From: Pantoea eucrina
GTDB lineage: Bacteria > Pseudomonadota > Gammaproteobacteria > Enterobacterales > Enterobacteriaceae
Length of the DNA stretch: 64,000 bases
Reading direction: 5' to 3'
NCBI RefSeq assembly: GCF_002095385.1
Contig: NZ_MIPP01000011.1
Location: 1-64,000, forward strand
Every line of letters starts with the position of its first letter. Within the stretch, counting starts at the first letter, position 1. The notes beneath the pieces were generated by a model. It saw only the letters and a list, made by a program, of their open reading frames with translations, was not told the origin of the DNA and searched no databases. A program made the position numbers and the translations under genes. Shown piece after piece: positions 48,697-56,890 of the stretch.

Positions 48697-48718
48697 TTAT
48701 TAGCTGCGCAGCTAATAA
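48697..48718. promoter_or_regulatory. 22-bp perfect palindrome before the AbiEi-like gene
   Basis: TTATTAGCTGC is followed directly by its exact reverse complement. The palindrome ends ten bases before the AbiEi-like start. AbiEi antitoxins are known to bind inverted repeats in their own promoter, so this is a likely autoregulatory operator. Confidence 0.65.
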
Positions 48719-48728
48719 CGGGCTGGAA

Positions 48729-49853
48729 ATGAATGTCATGAGCCATTACCCACATTATTCAGAATTCGAACAACAGATGCTGGATGCACTGAGGGAAGCT
48801 ATTGCTGAAGCCTTCGGCTCCGAAGCTTCTGTACTGAATGCCTCACACGAGCTTCCCGAAGCTGGAGTTGAACTTGATGGCAAGATTGTGATCAAGACTC
48901 CGGGTAAAACCCTGCAGGTATTCGTCGAGGTCAAAAAACAGGTCTACCCAAGAGACCTGAGAAATGCTGTCTACCAGCTTCGCAGAGGCATAGATGAAAC
49001 CAGTGATTGTCACGAAGCGATTGGACTGCTTGCTGCAGGTGAGTTGAGTCCCGGGGCTAAACAGGAGCTCAGGAATCAAAATATCGCCTCATTCGAGCTG
49101 GGGGGTAGCCTTTATCTGAAGCATGAAGGCTGGTTCATTAACATCGAAAAGCCTTCCCACCGTAGCAAAAAGAACACTCATGGCATTGAGCTTTTCACTG
49201 AGGCTCGGGAAAGTGTAATACATGCGCTTCTGATGAATAGCCATAAGTGGTTGACCGGCGCAGAACTGGCCGAAAAAGCCGAAACATCTCCATACACCTG
49301 CTCTCTCGTCCTGCAGGAGCTGACATTGCGTGAATGGGTGGAGTCTACTGGTAGAGGACCGGGCAAGCGCAGAATGCTCACTCACCCTGATAAGCTTTTG
49401 GACGCCTGGTCTGAGCAGTGGCAGGGACGTAAAGAAAAGAGGTCAAAGTGGTACACCTTTGTCGAAACGCCCGAGCATCTGCTGGCTCACCTGGCGGAAG
49501 AGATAGACCGTCAGAAAGTGGATTATCCGTGGGCATTTACGGGTGCTGCTGCAGCGAATGTTTATGCTCCACTGCTGACCAGTACTGAGGGAGCAGAAAT
49601 TATTGTGCCCAGGGGCTACGCGGATAAGATGGCTGATAGATTAGGCCTGAAGCCAGTGAGCAGAAGGGCAAACGTTACGCTCATTGAGCGCGAACCTGCG
49701 AGTTTGCTTTATCGATATATGCGCTCGGATCAGCCTGTCTTTTTTGCCAGTCCTTACATTCTGTATCTGGACTTATTAGATGGTCGGGGCCGCAACAAGG
49801 AACTGGCGCAACATATCAGAGAACGATTGGAGTCTTTATGGCAACGGAATTGA
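48729..49853 (+). CDS. AbiEi-type antitoxin / transcriptional regulator with nuclease-like N-terminal domain
   Basis: I assign this 374-residue protein to the AbiEi family of type IV toxin-antitoxin systems. It has three parts. Residues about 10-130 look like a PD-(D/E)XK fold (Asp50, then Glu67-Val-Lys69 in FVEVKKQ). Residues about 158-215 form a winged helix (LTGAELAEKAETSPYTCSLVLQEL, then GRGPGKRRML). Residues about 240-374 match the AbiEi C-terminal domain (PWAFTGAAAANVYAPLL, EIIVPRGYADKMADRLGL, YILYLDLLDGRGRNKELAQHIRERL). The start could also be Met4. The next gene overlaps its end by 16 bases but is a remnant of the toxin. The surrounding DNA is clearly acquired. Confidence 0.72.
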   Translation: MNVMSHYPHYSEFEQQMLDALREAIAEAFGSEASVLNASHELPEAGVELDGKIVIKTPGKTLQVFVEVKKQVYPRDLRNAVYQLRRGIDETSDCHEAIGLLAAGELSPGAKQELRNQNIASFELGGSLYLKHEGWFINIEKPSHRSKKNTHGIELFTEARESVIHALLMNSHKWLTGAELAEKAETSPYTCSLVLQELTLREWVESTGRGPGKRRMLTHPDKLLDAWSEQWQGRKEKRSKWYTFVETPEHLLAHLAEEIDRQKVDYPWAFTGAAAANVYAPLLTSTEGAEIIVPRGYADKMADRLGLKPVSRRANVTLIEREPASLLYRYMRSDQPVFFASPYILYLDLLDGRGRNKELAQHIRERLESLWQRN

Positions 49854-50105
49854 AACCTCGTACAGCGGCTGGATACGATCAAAATGTCACACTGGCATGC
49901 GAGAGGACGCTGCTTACACTGTTAAGCGCCTTTGGAAATTTGAGAGAAACTCTGAGACTTGTCGGTGGTTTGGTCCCCCGTTGCCTATGCACGTTTCCAT
50001 AGCGGGAACGATGAAGACGAAGATGAGCTTGTTAGCCGACAGCGTTTTGCTGCAGGGTTAGTCCAGAAGTTACTGACTGAGATTGAGAGGCAACGGACAG
50101 CCTGA
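49838..50105 (+). pseudogene. Remnant of an AbiEii-like nucleotidyltransferase toxin gene
   Basis: Translation from the ATG at 49838 (with GGAG upstream) gives MATELKPRTAAGYDQNVTLA and then LRLVGGLVPR, which is how AbiEii-type nucleotidyltransferases begin. It stops at 50000-50002 after 54 residues. In another frame, from about 49980 to the stop at 50103, the reading is VAYARFHSGNDEDEDELVSR then QRFAAGLVQKLLTEIERQRTA, which looks like a natural protein C-terminus. The middle of the gene, including the catalytic aspartates expected after LVGG, is missing. This is an internal deletion, not a point frameshift. Confidence 0.6.
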
Positions 50106-51203
50106 CGAAAACAGAAGTGCCGTAGCGTCAGCCCGGCAGGTTTACGCTGCGATATAGCCCGCCAGCAGTGACGCGCTTTTTACAGCCAGAGGCGTGCCGG
50201 TTTTGCTCTGCGTATTATGTCGCTAACAGCTTTTGCTGAGGTTTCCGGACTCTCTGTTCTTCACGCCTCCTCATTCTGTGGCTACGACCAGCGATGTTCA
50301 GGCAGCGTTGATCTGCAGCGTTATACCGGCGTTTTTAAGAATTTAGCCCACCCGTTTTTGCCTGGTTTGCCCGTCTTACCGCCTGAACATTCGCCGCTAT
50401 ATGCTCCTGAGCAGGCAGACAGGTTGTCTTTTAATCACCTTTTGACATAACGCCCGGCTGCTATAGCGTGCTTACCCCGGTGATAGATGTGTCTTGGCGT
50501 CTGTTTTTTATGCAGAACAGAGCAGCAGTTGCATATTGATGAGACGAAATGAGAATAAAAATTGGCTGTAACCGCTCTGCGGCCCCCGGTTTTAATCAGA
50601 GAGTGGCCCTGTTTAGTGGTAAGAAAAACCATTCAGGTATCAAGCGAGGGCGCTGCGGTTAAGAATGATCCCGGTCACATTCCGCATAAAAATATTAAAA
50701 CCCGCGACAAATAACCGAATGTTATTTATCGATCATATCGCTTTTTATCTTACATAGTTTAAAGCTCATTACGTTTTTGGGCGGGAAAATTCCTGGAGAA
50801 ATTAAATCATAAATTGTTTATCCCACGCGACGCGCCGATTTTTAAGCGCAACCGTCAGGGCCAGGATAAATGAGAGGAGAAAAGTGGTGCAGCCGGAGGA
50901 GATGTTCAGTTGTGCTAACTAAAAACAACTGTGATTTAAGGTCAGCAACAGCGGCGTTAATGCAATAAACGAAGCGCCAATCTCACCGCAATGAGATTGG
51001 GCAACGTCTAAATGACTTAAAATACAAGACTTTTGCTGGTGTGAATCAATTTTACCGCAAAAAAAGAAGCATTTTCCTGCCATTAATCATCAGGAAAAAG
51101 AGGTGCGAATTGTTATATTGTGAACGCCGGATTAAATGATCTTCATCTCTTCTGGTAAGAACAAATCTCAGCATTTAGTCAAATAACAGCGGCCTTACAA
51201 CTA
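50106..51203. other. 1.1-kb stretch without recognisable genes
   Basis: I find no frame here that looks like a protein. The first 350 bases are mixed in composition and may be decayed coding DNA. From about 50640 the DNA is AT-rich. It contains hairpins without T runs, for example CCAATCTCA / TGAGATTGG at 50977-51000 and CAGTTGT / ACAACTG at 50907-50931. It lies between the toxin remnant and the IS3 fragment and is probably residue of earlier insertions. Confidence 0.55.
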
Positions 51204-51599
51204 TTAGCGATTTTCCGATCCTGACGGATAGTGGTAAACGCTGCGGCTGATGTCGAGCAAACGACAGCTGCGGCGGGTTCCAATATCAAAGGTTGTCTGC
51301 AAAAAGTTGACTGCCTGACGCTTTTCATTGGTGGTAAAGAAGTTTTTGAGCACGCTCTGCAGCATCTCTTTATCGGAACTCAGCGTTTGCAGTTCGCGGG
51401 TAAGGTTCTGTAGTTTGTCCTCTAACTCTTTGATCTTTCTTCCTTCTTCAGAAGAAAGGCCTGAAAATTTCTTCTTCCAGCTGTAGAAGGTAGCCTCTGA
51501 AATGCCGAGCTCTTCACAAATCTCCCTGACTTTTACTCCTGTTTCAGAAGCTTTAATGGCATTTGTGATTTGCTCTTCGCTATATCGTGACTTTCTCAT
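51204..51599 (-). mobile_element. IS3-family transposase fragment (OrfA with the start of OrfB)
   Basis: The frame encodes MRKSRYSEEQITNAIKASE, then VREICEELGISEATFYSWKKKFSGL, the helix-turn-helix of IS3-family OrfA. A leucine-zipper-like helix follows (LEDKLQNLTRELQTLSSDKEML), then KRQAVNFLQTTFDIGTRRSCRLLDISRSVYHY, which belongs to the beginning of OrfB. The reading stops in flanking DNA soon after. The integrase domain with its DDE residues is absent. I see no terminal inverted repeats, so this is a dead remnant. Confidence 0.82.
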
Positions 51600-52126
51600 A
51601 AATGCTCTTACCTTTCTTATCAATTAGTGGATGAGAATTACTGTATTAATATCTGGTACTGCAAAAACGGTATTAATGCAGTATTAAAGTGCGCGATTTG
51701 AATTGCGAGGGATAAATTAAGATATTTAGAATAAATATCATCATGGGATAAATCTTATTTTATTATGAATGCCAATGAACATCTTCCTGGTATTGGCTTT
51801 TTGATATAGATTCATTCCATCCCAAATGCAGAAAAATACGACAAACATTGGATATTCGGTACAGCTTTCTTGCAAAAAAGAGAGGGCGTGCCAGTAAACT
51901 TTTGTCTCGAATTCGGGTTGAAATCGTTTACATCCGCTGAAATTCGCACCAGATTTAATCAGAATTTTCCTGAATTTCTCTTCTAAATCCTGACGCGAGT
52001 CTCATTTTTCGGACCAGCCTGGTTTGAAGTTATTAATTTTTGTCAGGCCCACTGAGCGCTTGTTAATTCATTTCAAGGACGTTTTACCGCAAGGCAGTTG
52101 CTGTAAGTAATACTAAGGACCAGTCA
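51600..52126. other. AT-rich region before the flippase gene, no gene
   Basis: These 527 bases have no credible coding frame. The composition is AT-rich, unlike the flippase gene that follows. It probably contains the promoter and a long leader of the two-gene polysaccharide cassette. I looked for a JUMPstart or ops element and did not find one. Confidence 0.5.
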
Positions 52127-53383
52127 ATGAAATTGAGCGTAATGTCTAATGCCGTCTGGATGATGTCTGAAAAAGTCGTCTCGGTGTTCGGCGTCATCTT
52201 TGTCACCTCCTATGTGGCAAAATCGTTTGGCCCGACCATATTTGGCCAGATGGCATTTTCAGCTTCGCTATTCTCCATGGTGCAGACCGTGGCGATTTTC
52301 GGTACCGAAACCATCCTGTTTAAGCGCATCAGCAAAAGTGCGCCTAAAGGTCTGCGTCTGATGGCCGTGGCGCGCACCATGCGCCTCGCGCTGCTGCTGC
52401 TGACCTCCATTCCGGTCTTGATTTGGGTCTGGTACAACATGCAGGAGAATTTTCTCGCATTTGCGCTGGCCTCATTTATCTCCTCGGTATTTGTAACGCA
52501 GGACACTTTTAGCGTCTACAACAATGCGCGTCTCGCGTCGCGGCTCAATACGCTGGCTAACTCAGTGGGACTGCTGCTTGGCTTCGCGCTGAGCTTTACC
52601 ATCGCGTGGCTGCATCTCAATCCGCTGTGGCTGACCGTATCCATCGTGGCGGTAACGCTGGTGCCTTATCTCATCAAGCGCATCAATTTTTACCGTGAGC
52701 ATCAGGACATTGCGCCGCCGCAGCAGAAACGCACTACCTATCTGCGCTACCTGATGTATGCCGGTCTGCCGCTGGCTATCTCCAGCATTTTTATCTCCGT
52801 GCAGGTAAAAGCGGCGCAGATGTTTCTGGCCGGTATCGCTTCCGCCCGCGATCTGGGCCTGTTCGCCGCGGCCAACACCATTTCGGCTTCCTGGATTTTT
52901 ATCCCGGTTGCCATCATCACTTCCTGCTTTTCGGAAATTTTCCGTGAGCGTGGAGCAGCCGCAATCAAACTCACCGCGCGGCTGAACGGCTATGTCATGG
53001 GAGTTTCATTGCTGTTATTGGCGGTGATCGCCATGTTTGGCGAGAAGATCATCATCGCGTTATATGGTCACGAGTACACACAATCGGGAAGTCTCGTTAC
53101 GTTACTGTCGTTAGCAACCTGCTTTTCGGCAATGGGGACCGTAGCTTACCGCTACATGGTCAAAGAGGGCGGGTTTAACTATCTGCTGAAGAAGATCCTC
53201 TGCCTGATGGTTATCAGCCTGCCGCTCTCATGGTGGCTGATCCAGGGGTACGGCATTATGGGTGCCGCCTGGAGCGTCTTCATCACTGAGCTGCTCTCCC
53301 TTACCGTAATGAATTACTTCTTTAAAAACGGCGTCATTCAAAAAATTCAGGTTTCCTCACTCAACTACAAAACCTACAAATGA
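52127..53383 (+). CDS. Wzx-like polysaccharide flippase / MOP-superfamily exporter
   Basis: This 418-residue protein has about twelve membrane segments. The start MKLSVMSNAVWMMSEKVVSVFGVIFVTSYVAKSFGP and the central PLAISSIFISVQVKAAQMFLAG are typical of O-antigen and exopolysaccharide flippases, which move lipid-linked sugar units across the inner membrane. It is followed directly by an ATP-grasp gene, with the ATG at 53380 overlapping its stop. No glycosyltransferases or polymerase lie nearby, so it is either an isolated cassette or serves a distant pathway. Confidence 0.82.
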   Translation: MKLSVMSNAVWMMSEKVVSVFGVIFVTSYVAKSFGPTIFGQMAFSASLFSMVQTVAIFGTETILFKRISKSAPKGLRLMAVARTMRLALLLLTSIPVLIWVWYNMQENFLAFALASFISSVFVTQDTFSVYNNARLASRLNTLANSVGLLLGFALSFTIAWLHLNPLWLTVSIVAVTLVPYLIKRINFYREHQDIAPPQQKRTTYLRYLMYAGLPLAISSIFISVQVKAAQMFLAGIASARDLGLFAAANTISASWIFIPVAIITSCFSEIFRERGAAAIKLTARLNGYVMGVSLLLLAVIAMFGEKIIIALYGHEYTQSGSLVTLLSLATCFSAMGTVAYRYMVKEGGFNYLLKKILCLMVISLPLSWWLIQGYGIMGAAWSVFITELLSLTVMNYFFKNGVIQKIQVSSLNYKTYK

Positions 53384-53391
53384 GGTCAGAT

Positions 53392-54342
53392 ATGCTCAGG
53401 TTGAAAGAAGAACTCAGAAGAAGCGTTCAGTATTTTATCAAGAAGATGCCCTGGGCTACGCAGGATCGCATCTACTACTTCCGTAAATTCCGTAAGCTGC
53501 CTAATCTGCGCGAGCCAAAGGTGTTTAACGAGAAGGTGCTGTATCGCAAATTTGTGTATGGCGACTATCAAATCTATGGTCGCCTGTCGGACAAGTATTC
53601 AGTACGTGAATACATTGCTGAGAAGGTAGGCAGTGAGTATCTGATCCCGCTGGTTTACGAGACCAGCGATCCGCATTCGCTTCACACGCTGTCGCAGTGG
53701 AAGAATACTGTGATCAAGCCTAACCATGGTTCCAACATGGTTGAGATCCTGCTGGAAGAGCCGGATGCGCTGAAGAAGCAGCAGATCATCAGCGACTGTC
53801 ATCGCTGGCTGAAAACGGACTTCGCTAATGAAGCGCGTGAGATCCACTATCGCTACATCAAGCCGCGGATTCTGGTAGAGCAGTACATTGGCGATGGCAA
53901 AAGTGCGCCGATTGACTACAAATTTCACATGTTCAATAAGCGCGATGGCAGTTTTGAATATGTGCTGCAGGTGATCTACAACCGCTGCAACCCGCTGTTG
54001 TCGATGAACTTTTACGTCAACAATCTGAACGAGGCGTATCATAAGATCCGCGATACCGGTCTGGATGTTGAGCCTATTCTGCCGCAGCTGCAGAAGGCGC
54101 TGGCGCTGAGCAAGACGCTGGCCAGCGATTTCGACTATGTCCGCGTTGACTGGTATATCCACGGTGAAGAGATCTACTTTGGTGAGCTGACCTTCACGCC
54201 GGGTGCCGGACTGGTAACGGGTCTGGACCGCGGGCTGGACCAGATGATGGGTGATATGTGGATTCAGGATCGTCGCGGTACGAAGAGACCGGGCGTTTCG
54301 GTTGCGGAAGTCGGTATTCCCGCCGTGTTGAAGAAAATTTGA
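53392..54342 (+). CDS. TupA-like ATP-grasp protein
   Basis: This 316-residue protein resembles TupA-like ATP-grasp proteins found in polysaccharide and teichuronopeptide gene clusters. Features are PNLREPKVFNEKVLYRKFVYGD, DKYSVREYIAEKVG, VIKPNHGSNMV, PRILVEQYIGDGKSAPIDYKFHMFN and the metal-binding DYVRVDWYIHGEEIYFGELTFTPGAG. It may link an amino acid to a sugar chain. Databases often label such proteins as glycosyltransferases. The start at 53392 has GAGG six bases upstream; an ATG at 53380 overlaps the flippase stop. A terminator follows. Confidence 0.78.
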   Translation: MLRLKEELRRSVQYFIKKMPWATQDRIYYFRKFRKLPNLREPKVFNEKVLYRKFVYGDYQIYGRLSDKYSVREYIAEKVGSEYLIPLVYETSDPHSLHTLSQWKNTVIKPNHGSNMVEILLEEPDALKKQQIISDCHRWLKTDFANEAREIHYRYIKPRILVEQYIGDGKSAPIDYKFHMFNKRDGSFEYVLQVIYNRCNPLLSMNFYVNNLNEAYHKIRDTGLDVEPILPQLQKALALSKTLASDFDYVRVDWYIHGEEIYFGELTFTPGAGLVTGLDRGLDQMMGDMWIQDRRGTKRPGVSVAEVGIPAVLKKI

Positions 54343-54360
54343 TCGCACAGCAATATAAAG

Positions 54361-54384
54361 AACCCCGCAGCGCGGGGTTTTTTA
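54361..54384 (+). terminator. Terminator of the flippase/ATP-grasp operon
   Basis: AACCCCGC and GCGGGGTT form an eight-pair stem with a three-base loop, followed by TTTTTT. It marks the right edge of the accessory region. Confidence 0.92.
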
Positions 54385-54394
54385 TGCATACTAT

Positions 54395-54676
54395 TCAGGG
54401 AATTGGCCACTCAGTCGGCGCCTGACTCATCACATCGATAAAAGCCTGTTTGCCAATCTGCATAAAGTTGTGCACGTTCTCCATGCTCAGCGTAATACCC
54501 AGCAGTCCGGTCACAAACCAGCACGACATCCCCACGCCCAGACCGCCACACAGCAGCGCCATAATCGGATGGCTCTTTTGCCGCAGTTTTATTTTCATTG
54601 AGCTGGCGAGAAACATCAGAACGGCGCTCAGAATACCCCAGCGCATTACCAGTAAACTGGTTGTTAACGTAGCCAT
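54395..54676 (-). CDS. yjcB: YjcB membrane protein
   Basis: This 93-residue protein begins MATLTTSLLVMRWGILSAVLMFLASSMKIKLR and ends MSQAPTEWPIP. It matches E. coli YjcB, which also lies just beyond ssb. It has two membrane segments and no known function. The start at 54676 is set by homology; the frame is open 29 codons earlier. Confidence 0.85.
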   Translation of the reverse strand: MATLTTSLLVMRWGILSAVLMFLASSMKIKLRQKSHPIMALLCGGLGVGMSCWFVTGLLGITLSMENVHNFMQIGKQAFIDVMSQAPTEWPIP

Positions 54677-54893
54677 TAACGCAAAACCTCTTCGAATCAG
54701 TGATATCCCTGACATTAACCGGACATCACTGACGGCAAAGAGCGCGTCAGGAAACGCTCTCACGTCGGATTAAGTGTGATTTGGATCACATTATATCAGC
54801 GGATTTGAATTTTTGAACAAATTTTGTACCCGCGAAGGCGGGCTGGGACGCGCGGCTAAAGCTGGAAGAGAGCGCCTGAAGCAGGCGCGCTGA

Positions 54894-55322
54894 TTACCGG
54901 ACAGGGCAGCATTCACCGGTGGTGCGCTGGGCGAAGCTGTTCATATTGTCGCTGCAGTCAAAGCTAAGCAGGCGAGGCCGTTGCGCAATCGCCTGACGAC
55001 GCATGGCGTGACGATACGCCGTAGGCGTCTGCGAAAACTGCCGGCGAAACACGCGCGAAAAGGTTTGCTGCGAATCGTAACCATACTGCATAGCGATATC
55101 AAAAACCGGTCGCTGCGTCTGCAGCAGCGCTTCTGCCGCCATCGTCAGACGCCGTTCACGAATATAGCCACCCAGCGTCTGTTTCGTCACGGTACGGAAC
55201 ATACGCTGCAGGTGCCATTTTGAGTAACCCGATTTTGCTGCCACATCATCAATCGACAGTGCTTTATCCAGATTCTGATCGATCCAGTTAGTCAGTGAAT
55301 GAATGATTTCCTGTTGCATCAT
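54894..55322 (-). CDS. soxS: SoxS superoxide-response activator (AraC family), with a C-terminal extension
   Basis: SoxS activates the oxidative-stress regulon. The protein has about 142 residues: two helix-turn-helix motifs (LSIDDVAAKSGYSKWHLQRMFRTVTKQTLGGYIRERRL and VFDIAMQYGYDSQQTFSRVFRRQFSQTPTAYRH) like the 107-residue E. coli SoxS, then an extra tail of about 33 residues. There are two Met codons at the start (55322 and 55319); AAGGA lies seven bases before the first. The promoter to its right is a perfect SoxR target, which supports the name. Confidence 0.88.
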   Translation of the reverse strand: MMQQEIIHSLTNWIDQNLDKALSIDDVAAKSGYSKWHLQRMFRTVTKQTLGGYIRERRLTMAAEALLQTQRPVFDIAMQYGYDSQQTFSRVFRRQFSQTPTAYRHAMRRQAIAQRPRLLSFDCSDNMNSFAQRTTGECCPVR

Positions 55323-55382
55323 AGCCTCATCCTTCTGAAGGGGTATCACCCGGTGAGAAATTCGTACTTTTGATGGTGAGCG

Positions 55383-55413
55383 AGTATAGTTCCTCAAGTT
55401 AACTTGAGGTAAA
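55383..55413 (-). promoter_or_regulatory. SoxR-dependent soxS promoter
   Basis: On the reverse strand TTTACC (55408-55413) and TATACT (55383-55388) are separated by 19 bp, the over-long spacer of MerR-type control. The 18-bp palindrome CCTCAAGTTAACTTGAGG at 55392-55409 is identical to the SoxR site of E. coli. Confidence 0.95.
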
Positions 55414-55418
55414 GGCTG

Positions 55419-55898
55419 ATGGTAAAAAAAGAGCGTAACTATCCAAAGCCGGTGCTGACGCCAGGAGAAGTGGCAAAACGTAGCGGCGTAGCGGTCTCGG
55501 CACTGCACTTTTATGAAACCAAAGGATTGATCTCCAGCACCCGTAATAATGGTAATCAGCGACGCTACAGCCGTGACGTACTGCGCCGCGTAGCGATTAT
55601 TAAAATTGCGCAGCGTATCGGTATTCCGCTGGCGACGGTGGGTGAGAGCCTGATGCATGTCCCGGCGAATAAACGGATGTCGACGCAGGAGTGGGATGCA
55701 CTGACGCAGCACTGGCGTGAAGAGCTGGATAAACGCATAGAGACGCTGACGCGGCTGCGGAACGATCTGGACGGATGTATTGGCTGTGGCTGTTTGTCGA
55801 TGCGCGACTGTCCGTTACGCAATCCCGGCGACCGGCTGGCGCAGCAGGGTTCAGGCGCCGTGCTGCTTGACCCGGAGCAGGATGAGCAGGGGCGTTAA
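55419..55898 (+). CDS. soxR: SoxR redox-sensing activator (MerR family)
   Basis: SoxR senses redox-cycling drugs through a [2Fe-2S] cluster and activates soxS. The 159-residue protein has the MerR helix-turn-helix ([31 protein letters not shown]), a dimerisation helix and the cluster motif [12 protein letters not shown] (C-X2-C-X-C-X5-C). It is divergent from soxS. Confidence 0.96.
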   Translation: MVKKERNYPKPVLTPGEVAKRSGVAVSALHFYETKGLISSTRNNGNQRRYSRDVLRRVAIIKIAQRIGIPLATVGESLMHVPANKRMSTQEWDALTQHWREELDKRIETLTRLRNDLDGCIGCGCLSMRDCPLRNPGDRLAQQGSGAVLLDPEQDEQGR

Positions 55899-55941
55899 TC
55901 CGCTATACTGGTGCGATACCTTTATCAGCAAGGAGCTGTAC

Positions 55942-56607
55942 ATGATCACCGTTCATCATCTGGAAAACTCCCGTTCGCATCGTGTGTTATGGCTGCTGGA
56001 AGAGCTGGCGGTGCCGTATCAGATCAAACGTTATCAGCGGGAAAATACGATGCTGGCACCCGATGAGCTGAAAAAGGTGCATCCGCTGGGAAAATCACCG
56101 GTGATAACCGATGGCAACCGCGTTATTGCTGAATCCGGCGCCATTCTGGAGTATCTGCAGCTGAAGTATGACAGCGAGCAGCAGCTGACGCTGAGCAATG
56201 AAGATGAACAGATTCAGGGACGCTACTGGCTGCATTATGCCGAGGGATCGCTGATGCCGCTGCTGATCATCAAGCTGGTTTTTGCGCAGCTAAGCAAAAA
56301 ACCGGTTCCCTGGCTGCTGCGCCCGATCGGTGGTGCCATGCGTAAAGGAATGGAGAAAGCCTGGCTGAATAAGCAGCTGGCGTTGCATACCCGCGTGATT
56401 GAACAGCATTTAAGTCAGCATGCGTTTTTTGCCGGTTCGCGTTTCAGCATCGCTGATGTTCAGATGAGTTTTCCGCTGCTGGCGCTTCAGATGCGCGGCG
56501 GCCTGCACAATCTGCCTGCCACCACCCGCTGGCTGGAAGAGATGCAGCAGCGCGCCGCCTGGCAGCGAGCGCTAAAGCAGGGCGGCCCGATTAAATTCAG
56601 CGACTGA
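55942..56607 (+). CDS. Glutathione S-transferase family protein
   Basis: This 221-residue protein has an N-terminal thioredoxin-like domain (MITVHHLENSRSHRVLWLLEEL, HPLGKSPVI, the glutathione-binding AESGAILEYL) and an all-helical C-terminal domain with FFAGSRFSIADVQMSFPLL. The substrate cannot be told. AAGGAG six bases before 55942 fixes the start. It lies 43 bases after soxR on the same strand, so it may be co-transcribed with it. Confidence 0.88.
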   Translation: MITVHHLENSRSHRVLWLLEELAVPYQIKRYQRENTMLAPDELKKVHPLGKSPVITDGNRVIAESGAILEYLQLKYDSEQQLTLSNEDEQIQGRYWLHYAEGSLMPLLIIKLVFAQLSKKPVPWLLRPIGGAMRKGMEKAWLNKQLALHTRVIEQHLSQHAFFAGSRFSIADVQMSFPLLALQMRGGLHNLPATTRWLEEMQQRAAWQRALKQGGPIKFSD

Positions 56608-56630
56608 CGCCGGCCCGGAATCCGGTAATC

Positions 56631-56654
56631 GTAGGGGGCGCATTAATGCGCCCC
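56631..56654. repeat. Single REP-like palindrome
   Basis: GTAG is followed by the 20-bp perfect palindrome GGGGCGCATTAATGCGCCCC at 56635-56654. It is the same family as the units at 23931-24205 and 62859-63012. It lies 24 bases after the glutathione S-transferase gene. Confidence 0.85.
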
Positions 56655-56785
56655 GAATTAATCCGCCGTCACCGCAGGCGTGCTTTCTCCAGTCCGGTGA
56701 CGATTAACAGTTGAAAACGTCACCCCAAACGCCAGATAATCGCCTGCCATTTTATCTCCCCCTCTTTGACGGGAAGTACATAGCT

Positions 56786-56801
56786 GCGTAATCGTTTGCG
56801 C
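56786..56801. promoter_or_regulatory. Possible PurR box upstream of ghxP
   Basis: On the reverse strand GCGCAAACGATTACGC contains the perfect half CGCAAACG and a weaker second half of the PurR consensus ACGCAAACGTTTNCGT. E. coli ghxP belongs to the PurR regulon. It lies about 90 bases before the start. Confidence 0.45.
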
Positions 56802-56890
56802 CTCTTTTCTCTTTGAGAAATCCCCACCAGGATGATGCGTAAGCGGCAGCTGTGCGGCGACTTACATCTAAAATATGCAGAGGAATAATT

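Noticed and set aside
50217-50632. Two short open frames in the gene-poor island (50217-50450 plus, 50435-50632 minus)
   Set aside because: Neither has a convincing ribosome site, recognisable domain or protein-like pattern. They may be decayed coding DNA, but I cannot support a gene.
51837-52126. Leader of the flippase operon checked for JUMPstart/ops
   Set aside because: No GGCGGTAG core or similar element is present, so RfaH control cannot be claimed.
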